The notes under the pieces were generated by a model. That model saw nothing but the letters and a program-made list of their open reading frames with translations. It was not told where the DNA came from and did not search any database. The position numbers and the translations under genes were made by a program. A DNA stretch of 64,000 nt from positions 33,226,001-33,290,000 of the forward strand of contig NC_081299.1 in assembly GCF_030435805.1 (NCBI RefSeq). The letters run 5' to 3'. Source of the DNA: Mustela lutreola. Taxonomy: Eukaryota > Chordata > Mammalia > Carnivora > Mustelidae. Of the stretch, positions 22,121 through 32,319 are shown one piece after another (position 1 is the stretch's first letter; each line of letters opens with the position of its first letter).

Positions 22121-23770
22121 TATAAGTGAGGTTCCGTGGGATGGAATCCAGAGCCGATGACCAAGAAAGAATTCTTGAGACATCTTTGGTGCAGAGTGGT
22201 GGTTTATTAAAGCACAGGGACAGGACTCATGGGCAGAAAGAGCTGCTGCCCCAGGATTGTGAGGGGTGGCAGGTTATATACTATGGGGTTGGGGAGGTAA
22301 GGAAAAAGAGAGGTTTCAAAAGAACTTTCATATGCTAAAGATACGGGAGGCCTTGAGGCCTTGCCATTGTCAAGGTTTTTCCCTCTAGCAACATATTAAC
22401 ATTAAGATAGTTGGGAGATCTACAGTGAATGCAGTCAACCTGTCCTTTAGAGGATGAAATATCTGAAATAATACATATACGAATGCAATTAAATTGTTTT
22501 GACTTATTTAACATCAAAATATGAAGGCGGGAACCTCTAATATTCTGAGGATTCCCATATTGCATTAAAGAGTGAAACCACCATGGGCGTACGACTTCTG
22601 TAACCCAAGCTCTCTGGGAAAAGGATTACATCACCACTCAGAAAACTTAAATTTGCAACATAGGACTGATCTTTCCTCAGTGACACTGCAGTACCATCAC
22701 ACGTGGAAGTCTTTCAGTTTCTCAGCCACCCAAACTTGGTTGAGCTCTGGTACCATTTCCTCTGACCCATCTTTGATTCTGTGAGGCTGACTTAAATGTC
22801 TCCTCCCTTTGTCCATTATGCCCTCCTTCAGATACATTTCTTTCTATATAATCAGTGTTTTCATATCTGTCTTCCCCAGGGGATTCTCAGATTCCTAAGG
22901 TCAGCAAATGTATTTTTTTTTTTCATTTACACATGCCCAGAATTCAGCAGTGTGTGCATCCTATACATCACTCATTGCCAGTTGGATGAATGAATAACCA
23001 ATCTAAAATGGACCCAAGATTTCTTGGCAAAGTTCTTCTCAGTGTCTTCCACAGAGCAGTAATGGTGTTGTTTTGACTCTTCATGCTTCTGCTGGACTAG
23101 AGTAAACAAAGATCTTGTTCATTCCAATAAAGTACTTAATTAAGAAGAGTTGTTGAAATGTCAATAAATATTCAAAAGGAAGGCTTTCTGGAGATAATTT
23201 GAAATTCAAATAATCTGGCTGTGATAAATGAGAGCTGATGGTAGAGAAATTATTAGTCACCCATCTGAATGTGCTTATTAGCCCCATAGCAGTAGTTAGC
23301 ACCATGTAGAGAAAAGAAAGGCTGGAAAGGCCCTGGAGAGGCTCACCCAACCAATAGGCAGGAGAGGAAGGAAATCTGGCTTCTCTGCTTTTAACCCAGT
23401 CTGCTCAGCTCCAAGGCTTCCTGGAGCCCATTAGGAGACCTAGACCTGTATGCACCCAACACTGGAACAAAAAGCCACAAAATACAAATATCCTGGTTTA
23501 AGTGGGGCTGATACTTTAGGACCAATGTCAGCTGGCAGCCCTCTTCAATCACCGCACCTCCCATCAGCCGTTGTCCTCAACCAAATTATAGACCAAATAC
23601 CAATTTGGGAACCAATTAAGGGAAAAATAAATGTCTGTGACCTAAAAAAAAAAAAAAAAAAGATAGTTGGGAGATTCCTAAAGAATGCCACAACAGTCCC
23701 ACCCAGGAGTGGGGGTGCGGGAAGGTTGCATGGTGTCAGCTTTTGCTTCGTTCTCAGCCAGCCTTCTTCT
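22121..23770 (-). mobile_element. LTR fossil B, antisense, split by a retrocopy
   Basis: Second LTR-like unit: gaaagaattcttgagacatc, gtggtttattaaagcacagg, acaggactcatgggcag, ggcaggttatatactatggg and agatagttgggagattccta match my memory of a carnivore class I retroviral LTR. Its last part continues after the inserted retrocopy (from 23660). Solo or near-solo. No internal genes are visible. Confidence 0.6.
22420..23659 (+). pseudogene. Polyadenylated retrocopy of an unknown transcript
   Basis: A 1,240-base block ending in AATAAA (gggaaaaataaatgtctgtg, signal 15-20 nt before the tail), then ccta and a pure A-run of about 17. It is bracketed by the 16-mer aagatagttgggagat at 22404-22419 and 23660-23675, the signature of LINE-1-driven reverse transcription. 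It sits inside LTR B, whose text resumes after it. No long frame and no recognisable protein; the longest open stretch is 89 codons on the minus strand. The source is probably a 3' untranslated region or long non-coding RNA elsewhere in the genome. Confidence 0.8.
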
Positions 23771-23772
23771 TC

Positions 23773-23888
23773 TTCTTTTTTTAAATTGAATTAATTTATT
23801 TATTTTCAGAAAAACAGTATTCATTATTTTTTCACCACACCCAGTGCTCCATGCAATCCGTGCCCTCTATACTGATCCCTCATCACCA
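23773..23888 (-). repeat. LINE-1 3' end, antisense
   Basis: ttttcagaaaaacagtattc, cacacccagtgctccatgca and ccgtgccctct, the reversed 3' end of the young carnivore LINE-1, directly abutting the right part of the split SINE. Confidence 0.8.
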
Positions 23889-23953
23889 CACCCTGGGATC
23901 AGGACCTGAGCCTAAGGCAGATGCTTAATCAGCTGAGCCACCCAGACACCCCC
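23889..23953 (-). repeat. CanSINE, right part of the split copy
   Basis: accctgggatcaggacctgag through gagccacccagacaccccc, followed by the site duplication at 23954-23971. Confidence 0.88.
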
Positions 23954-24106
23954 ATTTCTGTAAGATTCTTTAAATGACAAATTAAAGTGATAGAAAACAA
24001 GTTAATAGGTAACAGGGTGAGAATTTTGGGGAGAGATGACTACAAAGGGGGTAACATGAGTGTCTATGGAAATGGAACAGTCTGTGATAAAATATCATAG
24101 AACTCA

Positions 24107-24712
24107 TACTGGTTTGCTAGGACAGCCATAACAAAATCCCGCAGACTAAAAGAATTAAACAAAGGAAATTCATTTTCTCACAATTGGAGGCTGAAAGTTC
24201 AAGGCCAAGTTGTTGGCAGAGTTGGTCTCTTCTAAGGCCTCTCTCCTTCGCTTGCAGACAGCTGCCTTCTTGCCAAGTCCCCACAGGGTTTTTTCTCTGT
24301 GTGCAAACATCCCAGGTGTCTCTCCGTGTGTCCTGATTTCCTCTTTTTTTTTTTTTTAAAGATTTCACCTATTTATCTGACAGAGAGAAACCACAAGTAG
24401 TCGGAGAGGCAGGCAGAGACAGAGAGAGAAGCAGGCTCCCCGCTGAGCAGAGAGCCCGATGCGGGACTCGATCCCAGGACCCCGAGATCATGACCCGAGC
24501 CGAAGGCAGCGGCCCAACCCACTGAGCCACCCAGGCGCCCCCTGATTTCCTCTTTTTATAAGGACCCCAGTTAGATTGGATTAGGGCCCACCATATGACA
24601 TCATTCAACTTTAACTACCTCTTAAAGGCTCTATTTCCAACTGTAGTTATATTGCAGATTAGGGCTTTGATATGTGAATTTGGTGAGGGACAGGGGAAAC
24701 ACAATTCAGTTT
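24107..24712 (-). mobile_element. MLT1-type LTR fossil (ERVL-MaLR), antisense
   Basis: Reversed MLT1 landmarks: ggtttgctaggacagccata, ttctcacaattggaggctga, gttggcagagttggtctctt, ataaggaccccagttagatt, aacacaattcag. An old mammalian LTR, interrupted by one SINE. Confidence 0.75.
24348..24540 (-). repeat. CanSINE inside MLT1
   Basis: Full antisense copy flanked by cctgatttcctctttt at 24332-24347 and 24541-24556. Confidence 0.97.
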
Positions 24713-24786
24713 GGAACAAAACTTCCAAAAAAGCTAAATGCATATTTAAAAAACTGGTGGAATCTGAATAATGTCTTTGGTTTAGC

Positions 24787-25598
24787 ATCTTGGCTCTTTC
24801 CATAGTTTAGCGACTGTGGCCATGGCTTCTATGAACACTGGGGTACAGATGGCCTTTCTTTTCATTACATCAGAATCTTTGGGGTACATACCCAGTAGTG
24901 CAATTGCAGGGTCATAGGGAGGCTCTATTTTTAATTTCTTAAAGAATCTCCATACTGTTTTTTAAAGTGGCTGTACCAACTTGCATTCCCACCAACAGTG
25001 TAAGAGAGTTCCCCTTTCTCCACATCCTTTCCAATATTTGTTGTTTCTTGTCTTGTTAATTTTGGCCTTTCTAAGTGGTGTAAGGTGGTATCTCATTGTG
25101 GTTTTAATTTGAATATCCGTGATGGCTAATGATGATGAACATTTTCATGTGTCTGTTAGCCATTTGTATGTCTTCTTTGGAGAATTATCTGCTCATGTCT
25201 TCTGCCCATTTTTTGATATGATTATCTTTTTTTTTTATTTTTAAAATTTTATTTATTTATTTGACAGACAGAGATCACAAGTAGGCAGAGAAGCAGGCAG
25301 AGAGAGAGAGAGAGGAGAAAGCAGTCTCCCTGCTGAGCAGAGAGCCCGATGTGGGGCTTGATCCCAGGACCCTGAGATCATGACCTGAGCCGAAGGCAGA
25401 GGCTTCAACCCACTGAGCCACTCAGGTGCCCCTGATGATCTGTTTTTTGGGTGTTGAGTTTGAGGAGTTCTTTATAGATCTTGGATGTCAGCCCTTTGTC
25501 TGTAGTGCCATTTGCAAATATCTTCACCTATTCTGTGGGTTGCCTCTTTGTTTTGTTGACTGTTTCCTTTGCCAGGCAGAAGCTTTTTATCTTGATGA
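24787..25598 (-). repeat. LINE-1 ORF2 3' part, antisense
   Basis: Reversed end of ORF2: gcatcttggctctttccata, cccagtagtgcaattgcagg, cttctgcccattttttgat, gcagaagctttttatcttga. The 3' end and A-tail are missing. One SINE (25228-25432) interrupts it. The adjoining 25600-25835 is the same element's upstream part in the opposite direction. Confidence 0.88.
25228..25432 (-). repeat. CanSINE in LINE-1
   Basis: Antisense copy: poly-T, GA-rich middle, gagccactcaggtgcccc. The LINE-1 text runs on across it (gatatgattatct / tgatgatctgttttttggg). Confidence 0.95.
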
Positions 25599-25599
25599 A

Positions 25600-25835
25600 T
25601 CTACCTGATTTCAAGCTTTACTACAAAGCTGTGATCAGCAAGACAGCACGGTACTGGCATAAAAACAGACACATAGACCAGTGGAACAGAGTAGAAAGCC
25701 CAGATTGGACCCTCAACTCTATGGTCAAATAATCATTAACAAAACAGGAAAAAATATACAGTGGAAAAAAGACAGTCTCTTCAATAAATGGTGCTGGGAA
25801 AACTGAACAGCTATATCTTGATGAATCTAATACCT
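25600..25835 (+). repeat. LINE-1 ORF2 segment, sense
   Basis: ctacaaagctgtgatcagca, gacagtctcttcaataaatg, gtgctgggaaaactgaacag. In LINE-1 order this lies upstream of the antisense piece on its left, so the two form a 5'-inverted insertion. Confidence 0.85.
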
Positions 25836-26061
25836 TTACCTTTTTAAAAATTTATAATCAATTAATTAACATACAGTGTTATTAGTTATTAGGATTATTA
25901 GTTTCAGAGGTTTTCAGAGATAGAGTTTAATGATTCATCAGTTGCATACAACACCCAGTTATCATTACATCCAGTGCCCTCCTTAATGACCATCACCCAG
26001 TTACCCCATCCCCCCACTTACCTTCCATCCAGCATCCCTCAGTTTGTTTCTTTTGAAGAAA

Positions 26062-26262
26062 AAAATATATATATTTATTTATTTATTTATTTCAGAGGGA
26101 GAGAGTTTGCAAGCACAAGCGGGGGGGCGGGGATGGGCAGAGGGAGAGGAAGAAACAAACCCCCCGAAGAGCAGGGATCCTGATGCAGGACTCAATCCCA
26201 GGACCCTGAGGTCATAACCTGAGCTGAAGGCAGATGCCTAACCACCTAAGGCACCCAGGCAC
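26062..26262 (-). repeat. CanSINE in older LINE-1
   Basis: TTTA-rich tail, GA-rich middle, ggaccctgaggtcataacct, then a diverged head (aaggcacccaggcactg). Confidence 0.9.
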
Positions 26263-26287
26263 TGTTTTCTATGTTAAGAGTCTCTTA

Positions 26288-26340
26288 CATAACACAATAA
26301 AAAAAAATTTTTTTTAAATCAGCTTATTGAAAAAGAAAAA
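26288..26340 (+). repeat. 53-base A-tailed insertion
   Basis: A short piece ending ttgaaaaagaaaaa, bracketed by aagagtctctta at 26276-26287 and 26341-26352, breaking continuous LINE-1 text. Looks like a tiny retroinsertion of unknown source. Confidence 0.65.
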
Positions 26341-26424
26341 AAGAGTCTCTTATGGTTTTTCTCTCTCTCTGCTTTTGTTTTATTTTATTTTTCCTTCCTT
26401 TCCCCTATGTTCCTTTACCTTTTT

Positions 26425-26611
26425 TTTTTTTAATTTAATTTTATTTATTTGACAGAGAGAGACATTACAAGTAGGCAGAGAGGCAGGCAGAGAGGGAGAT
26501 GCAGGCTCCCCGTTGAGCAGAGAGCCCAATGTGGGGCTTGATCCCAGGGCCCTGAGATCATGATCTGAGCCAAAGGCAGAGGCTTAATCCACTGAGCCAC
26601 CGAGGTGCCCC
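26425..26611 (-). repeat. CanSINE with target-site duplication
   Basis: Antisense copy, with tgttcctttacctttt at 26409-26424 and 26612-26627. Confidence 0.96.
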
Positions 26612-27330
26612 TGTTCCTTTACCTTTTTATATAAATTTTCAGATCTACTTGTTTATATCAACAAAAAATTTCTGCTGGGATGTTGATAAGAATTGCATTA
26701 AACTGTAGACTAATTTGAGGGAAAATTGGCATCTTTGTTATGTTAAATTTACAATCCCGGAGCATGAAATGTCTCTCCATATATTTACTTCTTTGATTTT
26801 TTTTTTTCATCAGTGTTTTACAGTTCAACACAGATACTGTACATATTTTGGTAATTTATACCTAAGTATTTAATTTTTATGATGCTATTATAAATAACAT
26901 TGTGTAATTTTAGTTTCCAATTGTTCATTGCTAGTATATAGAAATGTAATTTATTCTTGCCTGTTAATCTTGTATTCTGTGATATTGCTAAACCCATTAA
27001 CTAGTTCTAAGAGTTTTTATGTAGAATCCTTGCCTTTTTTCACATGGACAGCTAAGTTATCTGCAAATAGAGACAGTTTTACTTCTTCCTTTCTTATCTT
27101 CTCTTTTCTTGCCTTATTGCACTGGCTAGGACTTCCAGTACCACTTTGAATAGGAGTGGTGAAAACAAACTTCCTTGTTTTGGTACTGGTTTTAGGGGGA
27201 AAGCACTTGGTCTTTCACCACTATTTATGAGGCTAACTGGAGGTTTTTACCAAAAAATGATCACAGAGAATCAATTTCCTTTTACTCCCAATTTGCTGAG
27301 ATTTCTCTTTTTTGTCTTTTTTTTTTTTTT

Positions 27331-28614
27331 TCAAATTATGAATGAGAGCAAGGACATTCCAAGCCACATGCATTTGAGCCTTATGAAAATATATTTGAAT
27401 GATATGTTTGCAATTCTTGGTGTCAAAGGGACTGGAGGCTAAGATAAGGGTTGGACTCCTTTAGATCTCTCCCAGCCAAGTATTCTATGTGGGACAAGGA
27501 GGATGAAGAATTTTTTTTCTGGGCTGAAAGTAGTTAGGAAGCTTCCTGAAGAAGGGACCTGCATGAGTCCCTTATGGATGAACACGTAGATAGTAAGCAA
27601 ATGCGGGACAGAGCTCTTTGGGTGGAACAGCCTATGCGAAGACCTGTGCAGTTGGGACTGGCCAGAGGAGAGGGATCATGCCAGGAGGTGGGAACATTGA
27701 ATGGGCCTGCTATGTATTTCTACTGCTTTGAGAACTTGAAGAAGGAAGCCCTAGTAGCTCCAGAAGATGATCCTCAGTTGCCACCTCTAATGACCCAGAA
27801 CAATTTTCCTAACAAGTCCCCAAGAAACACAATCAGCATGTTTTGCTGACAATTCTTTTTTTTTTTTTTTTTTCCTCAAGATGATCAAGGCTCCTCTTTC
27901 CCCACAGTTTTTCTCCTTAGAGGTTGTGGCCTTCAGGGAGGGGAAACCTTAGGACTCCAAACACTTCCCTCCTCAAGATTCCACATCACTCTTAGAGTTA
28001 TCATTCCTTTAATGCTTGGGGAATGCTAAGAGTGCTCTGGGCTGACCATCCTCCTAAATTTATCTTCTGGAGAAAGTTGCTAATCAGCAAAACTCACTTG
28101 TAGCATTTAGTAATCTTTTAGGCTTTATTAATGTTCAGATAATCCTTGTTTTAAAATAAAACTTTTTACTAAGTAGCTAAGAAAAATTGGAATATTTTGT
28201 TGATTGAATCCTATTAGAAAGATGTGTAGAGAGCAGTTGATTTTAAAAAGGTTCATTTTATATTGCCATCTGGAAAGCAATTTAATATTGGTCTGAATTC
28301 AGAGTGACCGAAATTTGATTTGCTTTGAGAGCGTTAGAAATACTTTAGTTCCTGGTTAATATGGCAGCTGATGTGATTGTGTCTCACTAATTTTGGTGTG
28401 TGTGTGTGTGCTTAATGTATGATTCCGTGTATACAGTCAGTTATCATCATGAGTATCTAACCCACACATCCTGACCTCACACTACTGATCTTAACACTTA
28501 CATTTGACAAATACAAGCTACCGTTGAATAACTTAATGAACATTTTCTAAGGTATCTAGCTTTGAAGACAATGACTCTCTAATGATAATTCATATAATCA
28601 TTTAAGTTTTGAGG
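27331..28614. other. Intergenic, nothing recognised
   Basis: T runs at about 27319-27331 and 27857-27873, and a short GT run near 28399-28410. A weak LINE-2-like phrase lies near 27600-27690. No coding exon. Confidence 0.5.
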
Positions 28615-28935
28615 CCTCTTCCCATTTGAACTTAAAAATAATTTTATATTATAACCCGAGTCAGGTATGATCACTATCTCCATTTTAAAGATTGGGGAAC
28701 CAGGGGCACTGAAGTGGCTCAGTCATTTAAGCATCTGACTCTTAATTGGGTCCTAAATCAGGCCCTGAGCTCAGCAGGGAGTCTGCTTGAGATTCTCCCT
28801 CTCTGCCCCTCCCTCTACTCTCTCTCTTTTTCCCTCTCAAAAATGAATAAATAAATCTTTAAAAAAATAAAATAAAGATTGGGGCACTGAGTTCCAGAGA
28901 GATTAGTTGTTTTTTCTAAGTTCTCAACAAATTAA
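28615..28935 (-). repeat. MIR split by a CanSINE
   Basis: Reversed MIR core: tatgatcactatctccattt, taaagattgggg, interrupted by the SINE, then gcactgagttccagagagat. Confidence 0.7.
28698..28873 (+). repeat. CanSINE, diverged copy in MIR
   Basis: aggggcactgaagtggctcag, missing part of the tRNA-like region, CT-rich middle, aataaataaatcttt. Flanked by aaagattgggg at 28687-28697 and 28874-28884. Confidence 0.92.
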
Positions 28936-29893
28936 GGAAGGATTAAACCTCAGGGATCTTCCCATTGTCCCCGTGGTCTCTCTGGTGGCAAAAGAAATTT
29001 CAGAGTAAGTTAGTTGTGGAAATCAAAACACTCTATTTGTGAATAAAAGACTAGGTTTCTGGAAGCTACAGTTGCAGTTATGTATAATGAAATGAGAGAG
29101 AGACCCAGGAAAGTGAAGAGGAGCTGAAAGAAAAATTGGGGAGCTTGCAGACCAAGGACAGAGGTGGGGCTAGGAAAAAGCACTCAATAAACACTTACTG
29201 AGAAGTTAATGGTCTACAGCACAATGCTATTTATTTAGCCTGTGGAATGCTGGTGAGGAAGATCTAAAGAGTCCAATAGAGCGCTAGACTTCATGGATTT
29301 GACCCTATAGTTGTGGCTTAGAATGATAATCCTAAGTATACATTTTCCTCAATACCATCGCATCCATTATCTCAGCTGAGCCTCAAAAATCTCTATTAAC
29401 AATTCAAGAAATAGCATAATATAACAGATGGCATTTAGCAACTTACTTAATCTTCTTGTGCCTTAGTTTCTTTGTATGATGAAGATAATAATACCTATCT
29501 CTGGAGTTAATACTAAGTCTATATAGTATATTAGTAAAATACTAAGTATATATAAAGTGATACCACTTAGTGACACCATATGCAAAGCAATCAATAAAGT
29601 CAGTTATTATTACTTAAGCACAATGAGTATCATAAAAAACATTTTATAGATGTGGAAATTACATCTCAGAGAAGTAAAGTGATCCTTCCAAAGCTGCAGA
29701 AGATCAATGATGTATTTAATATTTTTCGTATTTACTTTGTTTATTTTTTCTTATAAAAATAGAAAGTGATTTTTTTATTACATTAAAAGTGAAGGTGATT
29801 ATAAAACCTTTAAATATTCTCAGTATGATGATGAAAAAAAAAAAAAGTTGAACACTTTTCATAGAAAGCCACAAGCCAAAGGCAATTATTTCT

Positions 29894-29925
<32 letters not shown>

Positions 29926-29970
29926 GCTCAGTTATGTAAATGTCCATTTGTGCAAGCAATGGAGTTGATC
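28936..29970. other. Intergenic, one MIR
   Basis: MIR-like text at about 29430-29600 (acttacttaatcttcttgtg, ccttagtttctttgtatgat). A T run of about 27 lies at 29899-29925. No gene. Confidence 0.5.
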
Positions 29971-29974
29971 CAGA

Positions 29975-31170
29975 ATATCATTTTATTTTATTTTTTATTT
30001 TTTATTTTCTTATGGTGTTATGTTAGTCACCATACGGTGAGTGCATCATTAATTTTTGATGTAGTGTTCCATGATTCATTGTTTGCATATAACACCCAGT
30101 GCTCCAAGCAATCTGTGCCCTCCTTAATACCCATCACTAGGCTTACCCATTCCCCCACTCCCTCCCTTCTAAAACTCTCTGTTTGTTTCCTGGAGTCCAT
30201 AGTCTCTCATGGTTCATCTCCCACTCCGATTTCTTCCCCTTCATTTTTCCCTTCTCCTAATGTCCTCCATGCTAGTCCTTACCTTTCACAAATAAGTGAA
30301 ACCATATGATAATTGACTTTATCTGTTTGACTTCTTTCACTTAGCATCATCTCCTTCTGTCCCTTCCAAGTTGATGCAAAAGTTGGATATTCATCCTTTC
30401 TGATGGCTGAATAATATTCCATTATGTATATGGGCCACATCTTCTTTATCCATTCATCTGCTGAAGGGCATTTTGTCTCTTTCCAGATTTTCCAGTTTCC
30501 ACATTTTGGCTATTGTGGACATTGCTGCTGTGAATACTGGGGTGCATATGGCCCTTCTTTTTGCTACATCTGTATCTTTGGGGGTAAATACCCAGTAGTG
30601 CTATTGCTGGGTTATTATATTGTATTGTATTGTAGAGTAGCTCTATTTTTAATTTTTTGAGGAACCTCCACACTGTTTTCTAAAGTGGCTGCACCAATTT
30701 GCATTCCCACCAACAGTGTAAGAGGGTTCCCCTTTCTCCAGAACTTCTCCAACATTGGTTGTTTCTTGCCTTGCCAATTTTTGCCAGTCTAACTGGTATG
30801 AGGTGGTATCTCAATGTGGTTTTGATTCGTATTTCCCTGATGGCTAATGATGATAACTCTTTTTCATGTGTCTGTTAGCCATTTGTATTCTTTTTTGGAG
30901 GAGTGTCTGCTCATGTCTTCTGCCCATTTTTTGACTTGATTAATTGTTTTTGGGGTGTTGAGTTTGAGAAATTCTTTATAGACCTTGGATATCAGCCCTT
31001 TCTCTGGAGTGCCATTTGCAAATATCTTCTCCCATTCTGTGGGTTGCCTCTTTGTTTTGTTGACTGTTTCCTTTGCTGTGCAGAAGCTTTTGATCTTGAT
31101 GAAGTCCCAGAAGTTCATTTTCACTTTCGTTGTCCTTGCCTTTGGAGACATGTCTTGAAAGAAGTTGCTG
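29975..31170 (-). repeat. LINE-1, 5'-truncated, antisense
   Basis: Continuous reversed LINE-1 from 3' end (ttatggtgttatgttagtca, cacccagtgctccaagcaat) into ORF2 (ttctccagaacttctccaac, gtcttgaaagaagttgctg), where it stops abruptly. A 113-codon ORF2 C-terminal frame survives ([33 protein letters not shown]). It lies in the same direction as OR-C, and its truncated end is about 200 nt past the OR-C stop. Confidence 0.95.
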
Positions 31171-31368
31171 TATTTAAGCTTTGAACACAGTTCTCCCTGA
31201 GTCATTTCCTAATATTTTTTAGTGGTCAAATTAATGCAAAGTGTTTTTTCTTTCCAGATATTTTCCTTACCCTGGGCTCCTCAACCAGTCCAGTGACTTC
31301 AATGGAAGTGTGGATGGGACGAACAGAGATCAGAGATGAGGGCACTGTAGGTAGCCTCAGTTCATGGC

Positions 31369-32316
31369 CTATTGGCCATCCTCACTCATTCCAATTAACT
31401 TGAGGAAAGCCCTCTTCACATCTTTATTCCAGAGGCTATAGATGATGGGATTGAGAAAAGCAGAAATAACATTGTAGAACAGGGCCAACTTCTTGTCATC
31501 CTCTGGGGAGGCTTCAGAGCTGGGCCTCATATACATGACCATGCATGGAATACAGAACATAGTGACCACAGTAATGTGTGAGGCACAGGTGGAGAAGGCT
31601 TTTATTCCTCCCTGTGTGGAGTGAATCTTTAGAATGGCCATAAAGATGCAAACATATGAGGTCAGGATGAGAGATAATGGGATCAAGAGCAAGAGGAAAC
31701 CTAAGATAAAGTCCACTTGGTCATTGAGGGATGTATCTGCACAGGCCAACTTCAAGACAGCAGGAATTTCACAAAAGAAGTGGTTGATTTCATTGGGGCC
31801 ACAGTAGGGCAGATTTATTGCAAAGACAAGGGTGCAGGTGAGACTACAAAGGGCAGAGCTGACTTCCAGGACTACACACAGGGTTTGACCCATCTTGACC
31901 CCGTAATGGAGTGGATAGCAGATGGCAACGTATCTGTCATAGGCCATGGCTGCAAAAATCCAGGTCTCAGTGATGCCTAAGGTCAGGAAAATGTACATCT
32001 GGACCACACACCCAATATAAGATATGGTCTTTCTATTGTTTATTAGATGGACCAACATCTGGGGCACTGTGGTGGTGGCATAGCTAAGATCCAGTACAGA
32101 AAGGATGCTGAGGAAGAAGTACATGGGGGTGTGTAGACGTGCATCTACTCTGATCAGGGTAACCATGAGCCCATTGCCCAGGACTATAAATAAGTAAAGA
32201 AATAGGAAGAGGAAGAAAAGGATTCAGTTGGTCCTGGGATTTCTGGAGAAGCCCAGGAAGATAAACTCAGTTACAGAAGTGTCATTTCTCCAGCCTCAGC
32301 TATGCATGGTCATCAT
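31369..32316 (-). pseudogene. OR-C: olfactory receptor, two early stops
   Basis: A full-length class II OR exon whose last 265 codons are open (MVTLIRVDARLHTPMYFF ... to the stop at 31369) but whose N-terminal part has in-frame TGA stops at 32296-32298 and 32224-32226. Reading through them shows the normal start region: VTEFIFLGFSRNPRTN, then the TM1 run ILFFLFLFLYLFIVLGNGL. All later signatures are kept: MAYDRYVAICYPLHY, the loop-2 cysteines, SY in TM5, KAFSTCASHITVV, NPIIYSL. SLRNKDVK reads SLWNKDVK. Starting at the internal Met would lose the N-terminus and most of TM1, so a working receptor is unlikely. The strong acceptor and full length say the loss is recent. The span to the first ATG (32316) equals 315 codons plus stop, as in OR-B. 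Confidence 0.9.
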
Positions 32317-32317
32317 T

Positions 32318-32319
32318 CT
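32318..32319 (-). promoter_or_regulatory. Strong candidate splice acceptor of OR-C exon
   Basis: Minus strand: attctcttctttcctcag, then aATGATG. The pyrimidine tract and CAG sit at the same relative place as in OR-B and OR-D, although the coding exon is broken. Confidence 0.65.

Larger units (their letters stand above)
25836..27330 (-). repeat. Older LINE-1, antisense, multiply interrupted
   Basis: 25845-26061 is a reversed 3' end (caattaattaacatacagtg, acacccagttatcattacat). 26263-26420 continues it (gagtctcttatgg). 26630-27330 reads as reversed reverse-transcriptase region (taggacttccagtaccactt, aataggagtggtgaaaacaa). Two SINEs and one 53-base insertion lie inside. Confidence 0.75.
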
